Source: Bryobacteraceae bacterium (lineage in GTDB: Bacteria; Acidobacteriota; Terriglobia; Bryobacterales; Bryobacteraceae). From it: a stretch of DNA of 64,000 bases. Both the position numbers and the translations under genes were made by a program. The first letter of the stretch is position 1. Each line of letters opens with the position of its first letter. Below, piece by piece: positions 44,624 through 53,118 of the stretch. The stretch is from assembly GCA_026002875.1 (NCBI GenBank), contig BPGE01000001.1, positions 1,302,001-1,366,000 on the forward strand, given 5' to 3'. Below the pieces are notes generated by a model that had not been told where the DNA came from, did no database searches, and saw only the letters and a list, made by a program, of their open reading frames with translations.

Positions 44624-45447
44624 TCCGCCAGCCGGCGGAAAAAAGCCAGAGCGTAAATCAGTATACCAAGAACCACGCGGTATGCAACAAAAAATCGCAG
44701 CGTCCTCTGGCGCAGGAACCTCAGAAACCAGGCGATCACCGCGCAGCCTGTGGCCGCGCTGACAGCCATGGCCGAGAAAAAGACCGCCCGCTCTCCCTCG
44801 GGGATGCCTCCCGCGCGGTACAGATCCAGAAACGCATCCGCGGCAGCTGCCGCGATGGCGGGCGTGCCCAGCAGAAACGAAAAACGGGCGGCCGATGCGC
44901 GGTCCAGCCCGCGGAAGAGACCCGCCACCAGCGTGATTCCGCTCCGGGATGTGCCGGGAACCACCGCCAGCGCCTGCGCCGCGCCGATCGCGAGCGCGTC
45001 CGCCCACGTCACTTCCTCGGTCCTGCGCGAAAACCGCGCTGTCCGTTCAGCCCAGCCCATCAGAAGACCGACGGCGATCAGCATCGTGCCGATCACCCAG
45101 GGCGTGCGGAACACGGTTTCCGCCGCGCCCTTCAGAAGCAGTCCCGCCACTCCCACCGGCACTGTGCCCGCCGCCAGCATCCAGAGCATGTTGCGCGGCA
45201 TCGCATCCGCCTCTGCAGATGCCCGCCGCAGGCCGAAGCCGTCCAGCACGATCCTGTACCAGTCCCGCGCGAAGTACAGAAGCACGCCGAGCAGCGTGCC
45301 GAAATGCAATGCGATGTCGAACGCCAGCCCCTGATCCTTCCACCCCAGCAGCCATGGCGCCAGCGCCAGATGCGCCGAACTGCTGATGGGAAGGAATTCC
45401 GTCAGCCCCTGAATGACCGCAAGAAGAATCGCCTGATGGACGGGCAT
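44620..45447 (-). CDS. uppP: Undecaprenyl-diphosphatase UppP (BacA)
   Basis: A 275-residue membrane enzyme with eight hydrophobic segments and both family motifs: QGLTEFLPISSSAHL near the N-terminus and VVPGTSRSGITLVAG near residue 165. It dephosphorylates undecaprenyl pyrophosphate on the outer face of the inner membrane, recycling the lipid carrier for peptidoglycan. ATG 45447 gives the standard MPVHQAILLAVIQGLTE start; longer starts run into pyk. It is coupled to ftsK by an ATGA overlap, an apt pairing of cell-wall and division genes. Confidence 0.93.
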   Translation of the reverse strand: MPVHQAILLAVIQGLTEFLPISSSAHLALAPWLLGWKDQGLAFDIALHFGTLLGVLLYFARDWYRIVLDGFGLRRASAEADAMPRNMLWMLAAGTVPVGVAGLLLKGAAETVFRTPWVIGTMLIAVGLLMGWAERTARFSRRTEEVTWADALAIGAAQALAVVPGTSRSGITLVAGLFRGLDRASAARFSFLLGTPAIAAAAADAFLDLYRAGGIPEGERAVFFSAMAVSAATGCAVIAWFLRFLRQRTLRFFVAYRVVLGILIYALAFFRRLAE

Positions 45448-45450
45448 AAT
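45445..45450 (+). promoter_or_regulatory. -10-like hexamer CATAAT before pyk, overlapping the uppP start codon
   Basis: CATAAT (five of six to TATAAT) ends 10 nt before the pyk ATG at 45461. On the opposite strand the same bases contain the uppP start codon (45447-45445), so RNA polymerase binding here and uppP expression may interfere. Confidence 0.4.
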
Positions 45451-45460
45451 GGAAAAGGAC

Positions 45461-46912
45461 ATGGTAGCGCACGCCGCGCCGCCGCCGTTTATGACAAATA
45501 CGAAAATCATCGCGACGCTCGGGCCTGCCACCTCCAGCGCCGGCATGATCCGCCAGCTCATCGACGCGGGTGTGGACGTGTTCCGTCTCAACGCCTCTCA
45601 CGGCACGCCCGAGTGGCGCTCGGAAATGGTGCGTCTCGTGCGCCAGGAGAGCGCTTCAGCGGCCTTTCCCGTCGGCATCCTGCTCGACCTGCAAGGGCCC
45701 AAGATCCGTCTCGGGAAGTTCGAGGGCGGCTCCGCGCTTCTTGAAGAGGGAGCGGATTTCGTCATCACCACGGAAGAAATCGAAGGCGACTCGACTGCGG
45801 CGTCGACCACCTACAAGGACTTCGCCCGGGACGTCAAGCCCGGCGACCGCGTCCTTCTTGCCGATGGCGCGCTCGAATTGCGCGTTCTGGAAGCCGATGG
45901 CGTCAAGGCACGCTGCCGTGTCGTCCGCGGCGGCGTCATCTCGGACAAGAAAGGCATCAACCTGCCCGGCGCGCAGCTCTCCACGCCTTCGCTCACGCGC
46001 AAAGACATGGAGATCCTGCAGGCCGGTCTCGAAGATGGCATCGACCTTGTGGCGCTCTCCTTCGTCCGCCGCTCGTCCGACATCCTCCGCCTCCGGCTGT
46101 TCCTCGAGGAAAAAGGCGCCAACGTCCCCATCGTGGCGAAAATCGAAAAACCGGAAGCCGTCGAGAATCTCAAGGACATTCTCGCGGAGACCGACGGCGT
46201 CATGGTCGCCCGCGGCGACCTCGGCGTCGAATGTCCGATGGAAAAAGTTCCATTTATCCAGAAATCGATCATTGAGCAGGCGCGCCGGGCCGGAAAATTC
46301 GTCATCACCGCCACCCAAATGCTTGAGTCGATGATCGAAAATCCGTTCCCGACCCGCGCCGAAGTCAGCGATGTCGCCAATGCCATCTATGACGGCACCG
46401 ATGCGGTGATGCTCAGCGGCGAGACCAGCGTGGGCAAACACCCTGTCGAGGCGGTTCGTGTCATGGACCGCACGGCTTACGAAGCCGAACTCTCCCTCGG
46501 CCGCCTCGGCTTCCGCGAGCTGCCCCGGCGCGACTCGGTCACCCACGCCGAAATCGTCGCCGATGCCGCTTTTCACGCCGCCCGGCTCGCCGGCGCTCAG
46601 GCGATCGTCGTCTTCTCCGCCTCGGGAACCTCGGCGCGGCTGGTGGCCCGTTATCGCCCTCCCGTTCCCATCTACACCTTCACGCCATCCTCGACGGCCG
46701 CGCGGGCGCTCTCCGTCGTGTACGGGGTGCATGCGATTCCGCAACCCCACGTCTCCTCCACGGATGAAATGATGGCGCTGATGGATCGCGTGCTGCTCGA
46801 ACGAGGCCTCGTCAAGCCCCGTGATGCCGTTGTCTTCGTCGCGGGCCAGCCTATCGGCCGCCCGGGCACGACCAACATGATGAAGCTTCACCGCGTGGGC
46901 GAAGCCGTCTGA
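45461..46912 (+). CDS. pyk: Pyruvate kinase
   Basis: The 483-residue enzyme has the canonical TKIIATLGPATSS, VFRLNASHG, LDLQGPKIRLG, a B-domain lid, SFVRR, the active-site VAKIEKPEAVENLKDI with catalytic Lys, VMVARGDLGVECP, TATQMLESMIENPFPTRAEVSDVANAIYDGTDAVMLSGETSVGKHPVEAV, and a C-terminal allosteric-type domain (VVFSASGTSARLVARYRPP). It makes pyruvate and ATP from phosphoenolpyruvate and ADP. Start 45461 has an AAAAGGAC site; ATG 45449 and 45491 are alternatives. Divergent from uppP. Confidence 0.95.
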   Translation: MVAHAAPPPFMTNTKIIATLGPATSSAGMIRQLIDAGVDVFRLNASHGTPEWRSEMVRLVRQESASAAFPVGILLDLQGPKIRLGKFEGGSALLEEGADFVITTEEIEGDSTAASTTYKDFARDVKPGDRVLLADGALELRVLEADGVKARCRVVRGGVISDKKGINLPGAQLSTPSLTRKDMEILQAGLEDGIDLVALSFVRRSSDILRLRLFLEEKGANVPIVAKIEKPEAVENLKDILAETDGVMVARGDLGVECPMEKVPFIQKSIIEQARRAGKFVITATQMLESMIENPFPTRAEVSDVANAIYDGTDAVMLSGETSVGKHPVEAVRVMDRTAYEAELSLGRLGFRELPRRDSVTHAEIVADAAFHAARLAGAQAIVVFSASGTSARLVARYRPPVPIYTFTPSSTAARALSVVYGVHAIPQPHVSSTDEMMALMDRVLLERGLVKPRDAVVFVAGQPIGRPGTTNMMKLHRVGEAV

Positions 46913-47007
46913 CAGGCCGACGTTACAGCCGTAAACAGTCGCCAGAAGACCGAACCGATTCCCGCCTGGCCCGTTCACAAGACAAGAGCCTGTCAGAAGG
47001 AGGGGCC

Positions 47008-48000
47008 ATGACCCTGAAGTACTTTGGAATCGCAGCGGCCGTTTGCCTTGCCGCGGCCACTGCAGCCGCTGGAGCCTATATCGCACTGGCCACGCCAAAA
47101 TCGCGGCCCGCGCCCGTTCTCCGCGTGCAATCCACGCCGGAGCGCATCGAACGCGGACGCTACCTCTTCCACCATCTCGCCGATTGCGCCGGATGCCACA
47201 GCCCGCGCGACTCCTCGAAATTCGCCATGGTCCCCGATCCATCGAAGACGGGAGCCGGCTTCGTCTTCCCCGCTGAACTCGGCTTCCCCGGCACGATCGT
47301 CGCGCCCAACATCACCCCGGACCCGGAAACCGGCATCGGCAGATGGACCGACGGCGAGAAGCTCCGCGCCATCCGCGAGGGCGTCTCCCGCGACGGCAGA
47401 GCCCTGTTCGCCTTCATGCCGTTCCGGCAGTTCGCGAAATTCAGCGATGAAGACATCTCCTCGCTGATCGCCTATATGAACAGCCTGCCGCCGGTCCGCA
47501 ATCCCCTGCCGCAAACTTCCCTCAATTTCCCGGTGAACCTGCTCAGCCGCTTCGAGCCGGCGCCTGTGCTTGCGCCGCCGCAGCCGCCCGCCGCGCAGGA
47601 CCGTGTCCGCTATGGCGAGTTCCTCGCCGGCATGGCGTGCCTCGAATGCCATTCCGAACTGAAGAACGGAAAGCCGCTGCCCGGGATGGAATTCGCCGGC
47701 GGTCACGAGTTTGCCGTGGGCCAGTTGGTGGCGCGCAGCGCCAATCTGACCCCCGATGAAGAAACCGGCATCGGCAAGTGGAGCGAAGAACAGTTCGTGA
47801 GGAAGTTCCGCGACTACGGCAACCTCTCTTACGCCACGGCGCCGCGAGCCGTGCAGGCCAACTTCACCGTGATGCCCTGGTTCGGCTTCGCGCACATGAA
47901 AGACGAAGACCTGCGCGCCATCTACGCCTACCTGCGCACCCTGAAGCCGGTCTATAACCCCGTGGTGCAGCACCCGCAGCTTGCCACCCAGACCAACTGA
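47008..48000 (+). CDS. Di-haem cytochrome c, membrane-anchored or periplasmic
   Basis: A 330-residue protein with an N-terminal signal/anchor helix (residues 5-29). It has two cytochrome c domains with CAGCH (about residue 60) and CLECH (about 213). Each has an ITPDPETGIGRW or LTPDEETGIGKW repeat and a distal Met in FMPF and VMPW. These repeats are typical of the cytochrome subunit of alcohol/aldehyde dehydrogenase complexes and related proteins. No dehydrogenase subunit is adjacent, so its electron donor is unknown. A GAAGGAGG site precedes the ATG. Confidence 0.9.
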   Translation: MTLKYFGIAAAVCLAAATAAAGAYIALATPKSRPAPVLRVQSTPERIERGRYLFHHLADCAGCHSPRDSSKFAMVPDPSKTGAGFVFPAELGFPGTIVAPNITPDPETGIGRWTDGEKLRAIREGVSRDGRALFAFMPFRQFAKFSDEDISSLIAYMNSLPPVRNPLPQTSLNFPVNLLSRFEPAPVLAPPQPPAAQDRVRYGEFLAGMACLECHSELKNGKPLPGMEFAGGHEFAVGQLVARSANLTPDEETGIGKWSEEQFVRKFRDYGNLSYATAPRAVQANFTVMPWFGFAHMKDEDLRAIYAYLRTLKPVYNPVVQHPQLATQTN

Positions 48001-48054
48001 TCAACGAAGCCCCGCGGCTCTGGCAGAATGGAAGCTTCCGCACGCTGGAGCCGC

Positions 48055-48579
48055 ATGACGCCCCTGCATCCTTACATCGAATCCGTTCTGGCGGCGATGG
48101 TCCTCATCGCCGCCTCTACCGATCTCAGGCGCCGCGAAATCCCCAACTGGCTCACGCTGGGCGGAATCGTGGCAGGCGTCGGTCTGAATACATGGCTGGC
48201 TGGTCTCGCGGGACTGAAAACCTCCGGAGCAGGACTTGGCCTGGCGGCTCTGATCTTCATCCCGCTCTTCATCATGCGCTGGCTCGGCGGTGGTGATGTG
48301 AAACTGATGGGCGCCATCGGCGCCCTTGCCGGCTACCAGTACATGCTCGTGATCTTTGTTTTCGACGCCATCCTGGGCGGCATCGCGGCGCTTGCCCTCA
48401 TCATCGTCCGAGGACGCCTGCTGAAGACGCTCAAGAACATTCCCCGCATCTTCCGTCTGGAGCGCGAAAGCGAACTCGAAGCCGGCAGCGAGAAATCGCT
48501 CGGCCTGCCGCGGGCGGTCACCATCGCCCTGGCGACGCTGCTTGTTCTGTGGGGCGCTAGTCGAGCACCGGCAGGATGA
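48055..48579 (+). CDS. A24 family prepilin peptidase (CpaA/TadV type)
   Basis: A 174-residue integral membrane aspartic peptidase with catalytic Asp in ASTDLRRREIPN and in GGGDVKLMGAIGAL, spaced as in TadV/CpaA. About five or six hydrophobic helices follow. It lacks the N-methylase domain of PilD, which suits processing of Flp pilins, so it is the likely peptidase for the Tad system at 1-6.8 kb. ATG 48055 is preferred; the ATG at 48028 overlaps a CAGAAT -10-like box (48024-48029). Its 3' end overlaps the convergent CocE gene by 23 bp. Confidence 0.88.
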   Translation: MTPLHPYIESVLAAMVLIAASTDLRRREIPNWLTLGGIVAGVGLNTWLAGLAGLKTSGAGLGLAALIFIPLFIMRWLGGGDVKLMGAIGALAGYQYMLVIFVFDAILGGIAALALIIVRGRLLKTLKNIPRIFRLERESELEAGSEKSLGLPRAVTIALATLLVLWGASRAPAG

Positions 48580-50458
48580 CGGCGCTCGCCGCCTGCTTCG
48601 ACCGGTACACGCGGTGCGTCGCGCGGATGAAATCCGACGCTTTCGCCTCGTGGATGCGCACGAATTTCTGCGGGTTCCGGTCCACCAGCGGGAACCAGGA
48701 GCTCTGCACGTGGATCATGATCCGGTGCCCGCGCCGGAACGTGTGAAACACATCCGGCAGCTCGAACTCCACCAGCTCCACCTTGCCCGGCGTGAACGGC
48801 GTTGGCTTGTCGAACCCCGTCCGGAACCGCCCGCGGAACGGCTCTCCGCGCACCAGCATCTGGTATCCGCCCATCCGCACCTGCTTCGGATTGGGCTGCG
48901 GATCGGGCGCATCGTTCGGGAACACGTCGATCAGCTTCACCACCCAGTCGGCGTCCGTGCCCGTCGTCGAGACGTGCAGCACGGCCTTCAGCGGTCCGGC
49001 GATCCGCACGTCCTGCTCCAGCGGCTCCGTCTGGTACACCAGCACGTCAGGCCTGGTCGAAGCGAACCGCTGATCGTCGGTCATGTAGTCGTAATTCATG
49101 CCCCGGTCGATGTAGGGCAGGAAAGGCACAGGCCGGTTCGGGTCTGACAGATATTCGTCGAAGGCTTCTGCCGCCGCCGGGGCATCCGTCAGCAGCCGCC
49201 CGTCCTCGCGGAAATAATACGTCCGCCTCTTCGCATCCTTCGGCGGCCATGCCTCCATCCGGTGCCATTCATTGCGGCCCGTCTCGAACACGAATGCTTC
49301 GGGAAGCGGCCGCGCCGGAGCCTCGCCTTTCAGGTGCTGTGCGAAAAACACATACTCGATTTCGTCCTGGAAAAACTTCGACGTGTTGGAGGCGAAGCTG
49401 ATGTTGCCGAGCGACGAGCCGTCGGACCGCGCCCAGCCCCCGTGACTCCAGGGGCCCTCCACGAGCAGATTCACGGCGCCCGGGTTCTGCTTTTCAGCCG
49501 ATTCGTAGAGCCGCAACGGCCCGTAGACGTCCTCGGCGTCGAACCATCCGCCTACGGTCAGCATCGCCGGCTTCATGTTGACGAGGTACTGCCGGAGGTC
49601 GCGGGATTTCCAGAAATCGTTGTACGTGTCGTTTTCCAGCAGCTCCCGCCAGAATTTCACCTGTCCTTTGAACAGTTTTTCGTCATAATTCGCCAGCGGC
49701 CCGACGGACAGGTGAAACGTGTACGCATCGGGTCCGTCGATCTCGAAGCGTGATCCCGCCAGCACCGCCTCCGATGGGCGCGGCCTTCCGAACATGGACA
49801 GGAAATTGAACGCATGGACGAGGAACAGCGCACCGTTGTGCCGGAAATCGTCCCCGATGAACCAGTTGATCACCGGCGCCTGCGGCGACACCGCCTTCAG
49901 CGCCGGGTGCGCATCCAGCGCCCCCATGGCCGCATAAAAGCCCGGATACGAAATCCCCCACATGCCGACCCGCCCGTTGTTGCCGCCGATGTTCTTCACC
50001 AGCCAGTCGATCGTGTCGTACGTATCGGAAGATTCGTCGACGTCGGTTTTCGCCTTCTTGTTCGGGATATGCGGCCGGACGTGAACAAACTCCCCCTCGC
50101 TCCGGCCGCGCCCGCGCACATCCTGATACGCGAAGATGTAGCCGTCGCGCATGAACTTCTCGCTTGCCGGCCCGAGGCTGGCCCGGTAGTTGTCAATGCC
50201 GTAAGGGGCCACCGAATAGGGCGTCCGCAGCAGCAGGATCGGATACGTGCGGCTTCTGTCCTTGGGCACATAAATGGAAGTGAACAGCCGTACGCCGTCC
50301 CGCATGGGGATCATGACTTCATGCTTCGTGTAGTTCTGCCGGATGTAGGCCGCGCGGTCGGCCGCCTGAGGCGGCGCTGGCGGCTGAGCCGCCGTGCGCG
50401 GCTGGGCGCACACTGCGAGCGCAAGAAGCCCGCTGACAAGAAGTCGCCGGGTGATCAT
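48557..50458 (-). CDS. CocE/NonD family (S15-like) exported hydrolase
   Basis: A 633-residue protein with a signal peptide (residues 1-18). The alpha/beta hydrolase core has MRDGVRLFTSIYVPKD, RGRGRSEGEF, and the nucleophile elbow GISYPG (Ser about 171). Later come DAEDVYGPLR and GPWSHGGW, which hold the remaining triad residues. The C-terminal X-Pro dipeptidyl-peptidase jelly roll includes HVSTTGTDADWVVKLIDVFP and HRIMIHVQSSWFPLVDRNP. Family members are acyl-ester or Xaa-Pro dipeptide hydrolases. It is the third gene of a peptidase operon, 12 nt after the site-2 protease gene, with an AAGAGGAT site. Confidence 0.92.
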   Translation of the reverse strand: MITRRLLVSGLLALAVCAQPRTAAQPPAPPQAADRAAYIRQNYTKHEVMIPMRDGVRLFTSIYVPKDRSRTYPILLLRTPYSVAPYGIDNYRASLGPASEKFMRDGYIFAYQDVRGRGRSEGEFVHVRPHIPNKKAKTDVDESSDTYDTIDWLVKNIGGNNGRVGMWGISYPGFYAAMGALDAHPALKAVSPQAPVINWFIGDDFRHNGALFLVHAFNFLSMFGRPRPSEAVLAGSRFEIDGPDAYTFHLSVGPLANYDEKLFKGQVKFWRELLENDTYNDFWKSRDLRQYLVNMKPAMLTVGGWFDAEDVYGPLRLYESAEKQNPGAVNLLVEGPWSHGGWARSDGSSLGNISFASNTSKFFQDEIEYVFFAQHLKGEAPARPLPEAFVFETGRNEWHRMEAWPPKDAKRRTYYFREDGRLLTDAPAAAEAFDEYLSDPNRPVPFLPYIDRGMNYDYMTDDQRFASTRPDVLVYQTEPLEQDVRIAGPLKAVLHVSTTGTDADWVVKLIDVFPNDAPDPQPNPKQVRMGGYQMLVRGEPFRGRFRTGFDKPTPFTPGKVELVEFELPDVFHTFRRGHRIMIHVQSSWFPLVDRNPQKFVRIHEAKASDFIRATHRVYRSKQAASAVILPVLD

Positions 50459-50470
50459 CTCGAAATCCTC

Positions 50471-51076
50471 TTAGCGGAATAGCAGAAACAGGCGCATTGC
50501 GCCCGCGTAACTGGCCTCCACCATCCACCGGCCGAGGCCGGTGGAAAACATCAGTACCAGAAGCAGAATGAAGCCGAACCGCGCCAGCTCCATGTACACG
50601 GCCGCCGGAATCCGGGCCGCGATCAGGATCTTGGATCCGTCCAGGGGCGGCACAGGAATCATGTTGAACAGCGCAAGGAACAGGCTGATGAAGGCAGCCT
50701 TGAAAAGAATCTCCACGCCCGAAGGCCACACCATGGCGATCGCCGCCAGCAGAACCGCGAACACCACATTGCTCGCCGGTCCGGCCAGCGCCACCGCCAG
50801 CAGCCCGTTGGCGCCGCCGCGCAGCTTCGCCGGGTTCGTGTTCACCGCTTTGCCCCAGCCGAAGAAAATGCCGCCCAGCAGCGAAGACATCAGCGGGATG
50901 AACACCGTGCCCAGCCAGTCGACGTGCGCCAGCGGGTTCAGCGTGACCCGGCCCTCCAGCCGCGGCGTATCATCGCCCAGGCGGTCGGCCACATAGGCGT
51001 GGGCGAATTCGTGCGGCGTCGTGAGAATCCAGAAAATCGTGACGTTCAGCAAAGCCTGCGGAAAATCAAACTGCAT
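50471..51076 (-). CDS. Site-2 protease family (M50) membrane metallopeptidase
   Basis: A 201-residue protein with about five helices. The zinc motif is H22-E-F-A-H26, inside a helix that begins TTPHEFAHAYVADRLGDDTPRLEGRVTLNP. The second motif, NMIPVPPLDGSKIL (Asp about 146), supplies the third ligand. This short architecture without PDZ or CBS domains is the Rv-like/YwhC minimal S2P group, which cuts substrates within the membrane. Its ATG overlaps the stop of the S9 peptidase gene by one base (TGATG), implying coupling. Confidence 0.9.
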   Translation of the reverse strand: MQFDFPQALLNVTIFWILTTPHEFAHAYVADRLGDDTPRLEGRVTLNPLAHVDWLGTVFIPLMSSLLGGIFFGWGKAVNTNPAKLRGGANGLLAVALAGPASNVVFAVLLAAIAMVWPSGVEILFKAAFISLFLALFNMIPVPPLDGSKILIAARIPAAVYMELARFGFILLLVLMFSTGLGRWMVEASYAGAMRLFLLFR

Positions 51077-53082
51077 CAGTTGTCCTTCACCCGGTATTTT
51101 TCAAACCATGCCAGCAGATACAGCTGCTGCATCAACTGATGCGACGGACGCCGCCATCCGTGGAATTCTTCCGGCACGCGCACCAGCAGCGTCTCCTTCT
51201 TCAGGAGCTTCAGCGCCCGGTAATACTCTTCGCTCTGGGAGATGGGCGTCCGCAGGTCCGCCTCCCCCGTCATCACCATGGTGGGCGTCGTCACGTTCGC
51301 CACATAATGCAGCGGCGACCGCACGGCGTATTCCATCGGGTCTTCCCAGGGCTTCTTGCGGAACTGGTCGTACCACATCACGCCGTCGGTGGTGCCCACG
51401 AAGCTGTGCCAGTTGATCACAGGACGCATCGACACCGCCGCGCGGAAACGGTTCGTGTGGCCGACGATCCACGCCGTCAGCACGCCGCCGCCGCTGCCGC
51501 CGCACACGAAGAGGTTGCGCTCGTCGATGAAGCCCTTCTTCAATGCAGCGTCCACGCCCGCCATCAGATCGTCGTAATCTTTGCCGGGGTAGGCGTACTG
51601 AATTCCGTTGACGAAATCCTGGCCGTAGCCCGTGCTGCCGCGCGGATTCGAATACAACACCGCATATCCGTTTGCGGCGAAGTTCTGCCACGCCCAGTTG
51701 AACGCGACGCTGTACATCGACCACGGTCCGCCGTGAATGTAGAGCACGAGCGGATATTTCTTCGCGGGGTCGAAGTTCACGGGCTTCACCAGCCATCCCT
51801 GGATCCGGAAGCCGTCCGGACCGTCCCACCACATCTCTTCCACTTCGCCCAGCGCCCGGTCTTCCAGCACGTCCTGATTCACGTCAAGAATCTTCGTCAC
51901 GGTGTTGCCCCGGATGTGAACCAGCGACGAGGGCTCATGGAACGAAGAGCGCACGGCGGCGATGTCGCCGCTTTTCGCCAGCGATGCCTGCGAAAGAACA
52001 TGCACGCCTTCGGTCACCCGGCGCGGCTCTCCATTCAGCGGCAGGAAATAGAGGTTCGCGACGCCCTTCTCCTCCATCGTGAAGTAAACGCCTGAACCAT
52101 CGGCGCTCCAGTGCAGCTCGCCCGGCCCTGAAGGCAGATTGCCCGCCCACAGCCGCTTCTGCCCGCCTTCGCTGTCCATCAGATAGATCGAAGGCAGGTG
52201 GAACGTGTACATCCGGTCATCGAAGCCCGTGTACGCAATCCACTTCCCGTGCGGCTTGGGATTGTTGTCTGGTCCCTTGCGATCGGTCAGCTGACGGATG
52301 TTTCCCGTGGCCACGTCCAGCGCATAAATCTCCGAATCGTTGCGCAGGTATTCCGCGTCCGGCTTTCGAATGCCGCTGAAGTAGATCGTCTTTCCGTCCG
52401 GCGACCACTGCGGCGACTGGTGGTTGTACTTGCCCGAGGTGAGCTGCTTCGCCGTGCCTCCAGTCATCGCGTCCACGACAAAAATGTGCGTCCAGCCCTT
52501 CGGCACCGGTCCAACGCCGTCACTGGCCCACGACAGCCTGTCCACGATCACCGCCGGCTTCGCCCACTGCGCGCCTTCCGGGCGCTTCGGCAGCTTGATC
52601 GGCAGAATCGGGTCCTCGTCCGGAACCGTCATCGTGAACGCAATCTTCTTCCCGTCCGGCGACCAGCGGATCTGCGAAGGCGCTTTTTCAACGCGCGTCA
52701 ACTGCGCCACTTCGCGCGTGTCCACCCACATCACATGGATCTGCGTCGTGCCGTCGCGGTCGCTGAGGAAAGCAATGCGCTTCCCGTCGGGCGACCAGAC
52801 AGGCGAAGAGTCCCGCCACGGTCCCGCCGTCAGCTCCCGCAACTTCGCGCCGCCCGGATCGGACCAGCCCGTGATCAGCCACAGGTTGCTGCGCTGCTGG
52901 TCTTTCAGTTTGTCCACAAACCCGCGCGAGAATACGATCGCTTTGCCGTCGGGCGAGATGGCCGGGCTCGAGATGCTCTCCATCTCGAACAGAGTTTCGG
53001 AGTCCAGCCCTTTCTTCTGCTGGGCGGGCAATGGGTAAGACAGCGCAAACGTCAGAGCGAGTGCAAAGCCGGCTCGGAACAT
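51076..53082 (-). CDS. Exported S9 family peptidase (acylaminoacyl/prolyl oligopeptidase type)
   Basis: The 668-residue protein has a signal peptide (residues 1-20). The beta-propeller has repeated WSPDGKRIAF-type PD40 blades (for example WSPDGKKIAFTM, WSPDGKTIYFSG). The C-terminal alpha/beta hydrolase has YPLVLYIHGGPWSMY and the nucleophile elbow GGSGGG (Ser about 527). The Asp region is GEADLRTPISQSEE and the His is in EEFHGW. It cleaves oligopeptides outside the cytoplasm. It heads the S9-S2P-CocE operon. Confidence 0.93.
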   Translation of the reverse strand: MFRAGFALALTFALSYPLPAQQKKGLDSETLFEMESISSPAISPDGKAIVFSRGFVDKLKDQQRSNLWLITGWSDPGGAKLRELTAGPWRDSSPVWSPDGKRIAFLSDRDGTTQIHVMWVDTREVAQLTRVEKAPSQIRWSPDGKKIAFTMTVPDEDPILPIKLPKRPEGAQWAKPAVIVDRLSWASDGVGPVPKGWTHIFVVDAMTGGTAKQLTSGKYNHQSPQWSPDGKTIYFSGIRKPDAEYLRNDSEIYALDVATGNIRQLTDRKGPDNNPKPHGKWIAYTGFDDRMYTFHLPSIYLMDSEGGQKRLWAGNLPSGPGELHWSADGSGVYFTMEEKGVANLYFLPLNGEPRRVTEGVHVLSQASLAKSGDIAAVRSSFHEPSSLVHIRGNTVTKILDVNQDVLEDRALGEVEEMWWDGPDGFRIQGWLVKPVNFDPAKKYPLVLYIHGGPWSMYSVAFNWAWQNFAANGYAVLYSNPRGSTGYGQDFVNGIQYAYPGKDYDDLMAGVDAALKKGFIDERNLFVCGGSGGGVLTAWIVGHTNRFRAAVSMRPVINWHSFVGTTDGVMWYDQFRKKPWEDPMEYAVRSPLHYVANVTTPTMVMTGEADLRTPISQSEEYYRALKLLKKETLLVRVPEEFHGWRRPSHQLMQQLYLLAWFEKYRVKDN

Positions 53083-53088
53083 ATCCCC

Positions 53089-53098
53089 ATGCTACACT
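53089..53098. promoter_or_regulatory. Overlapping divergent -10-like hexamers between the S9 peptidase and methyltransferase genes
   Basis: The ten bases ATGCTACACT contain TACACT on the plus strand (53093-53098, 20 nt before ATG 53119). They also contain TAGCAT on the minus strand (53094-53089, 6 nt before ATG 53082). The gap is only 36 nt, so any promoters must overlap like this. Confidence 0.35.
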
Positions 53099-53118
53099 TC
53101 AGGCGCGGGATGCAATGA

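Noticed and set aside
44624-45007. A longer FtsK reaching back to position 45007
   Set aside because: The extra 128 codons lie inside uppP in another frame and have no FtsK-like helices. ATG 44623 gives the normal four-helix N-terminus and an ATGA overlap.
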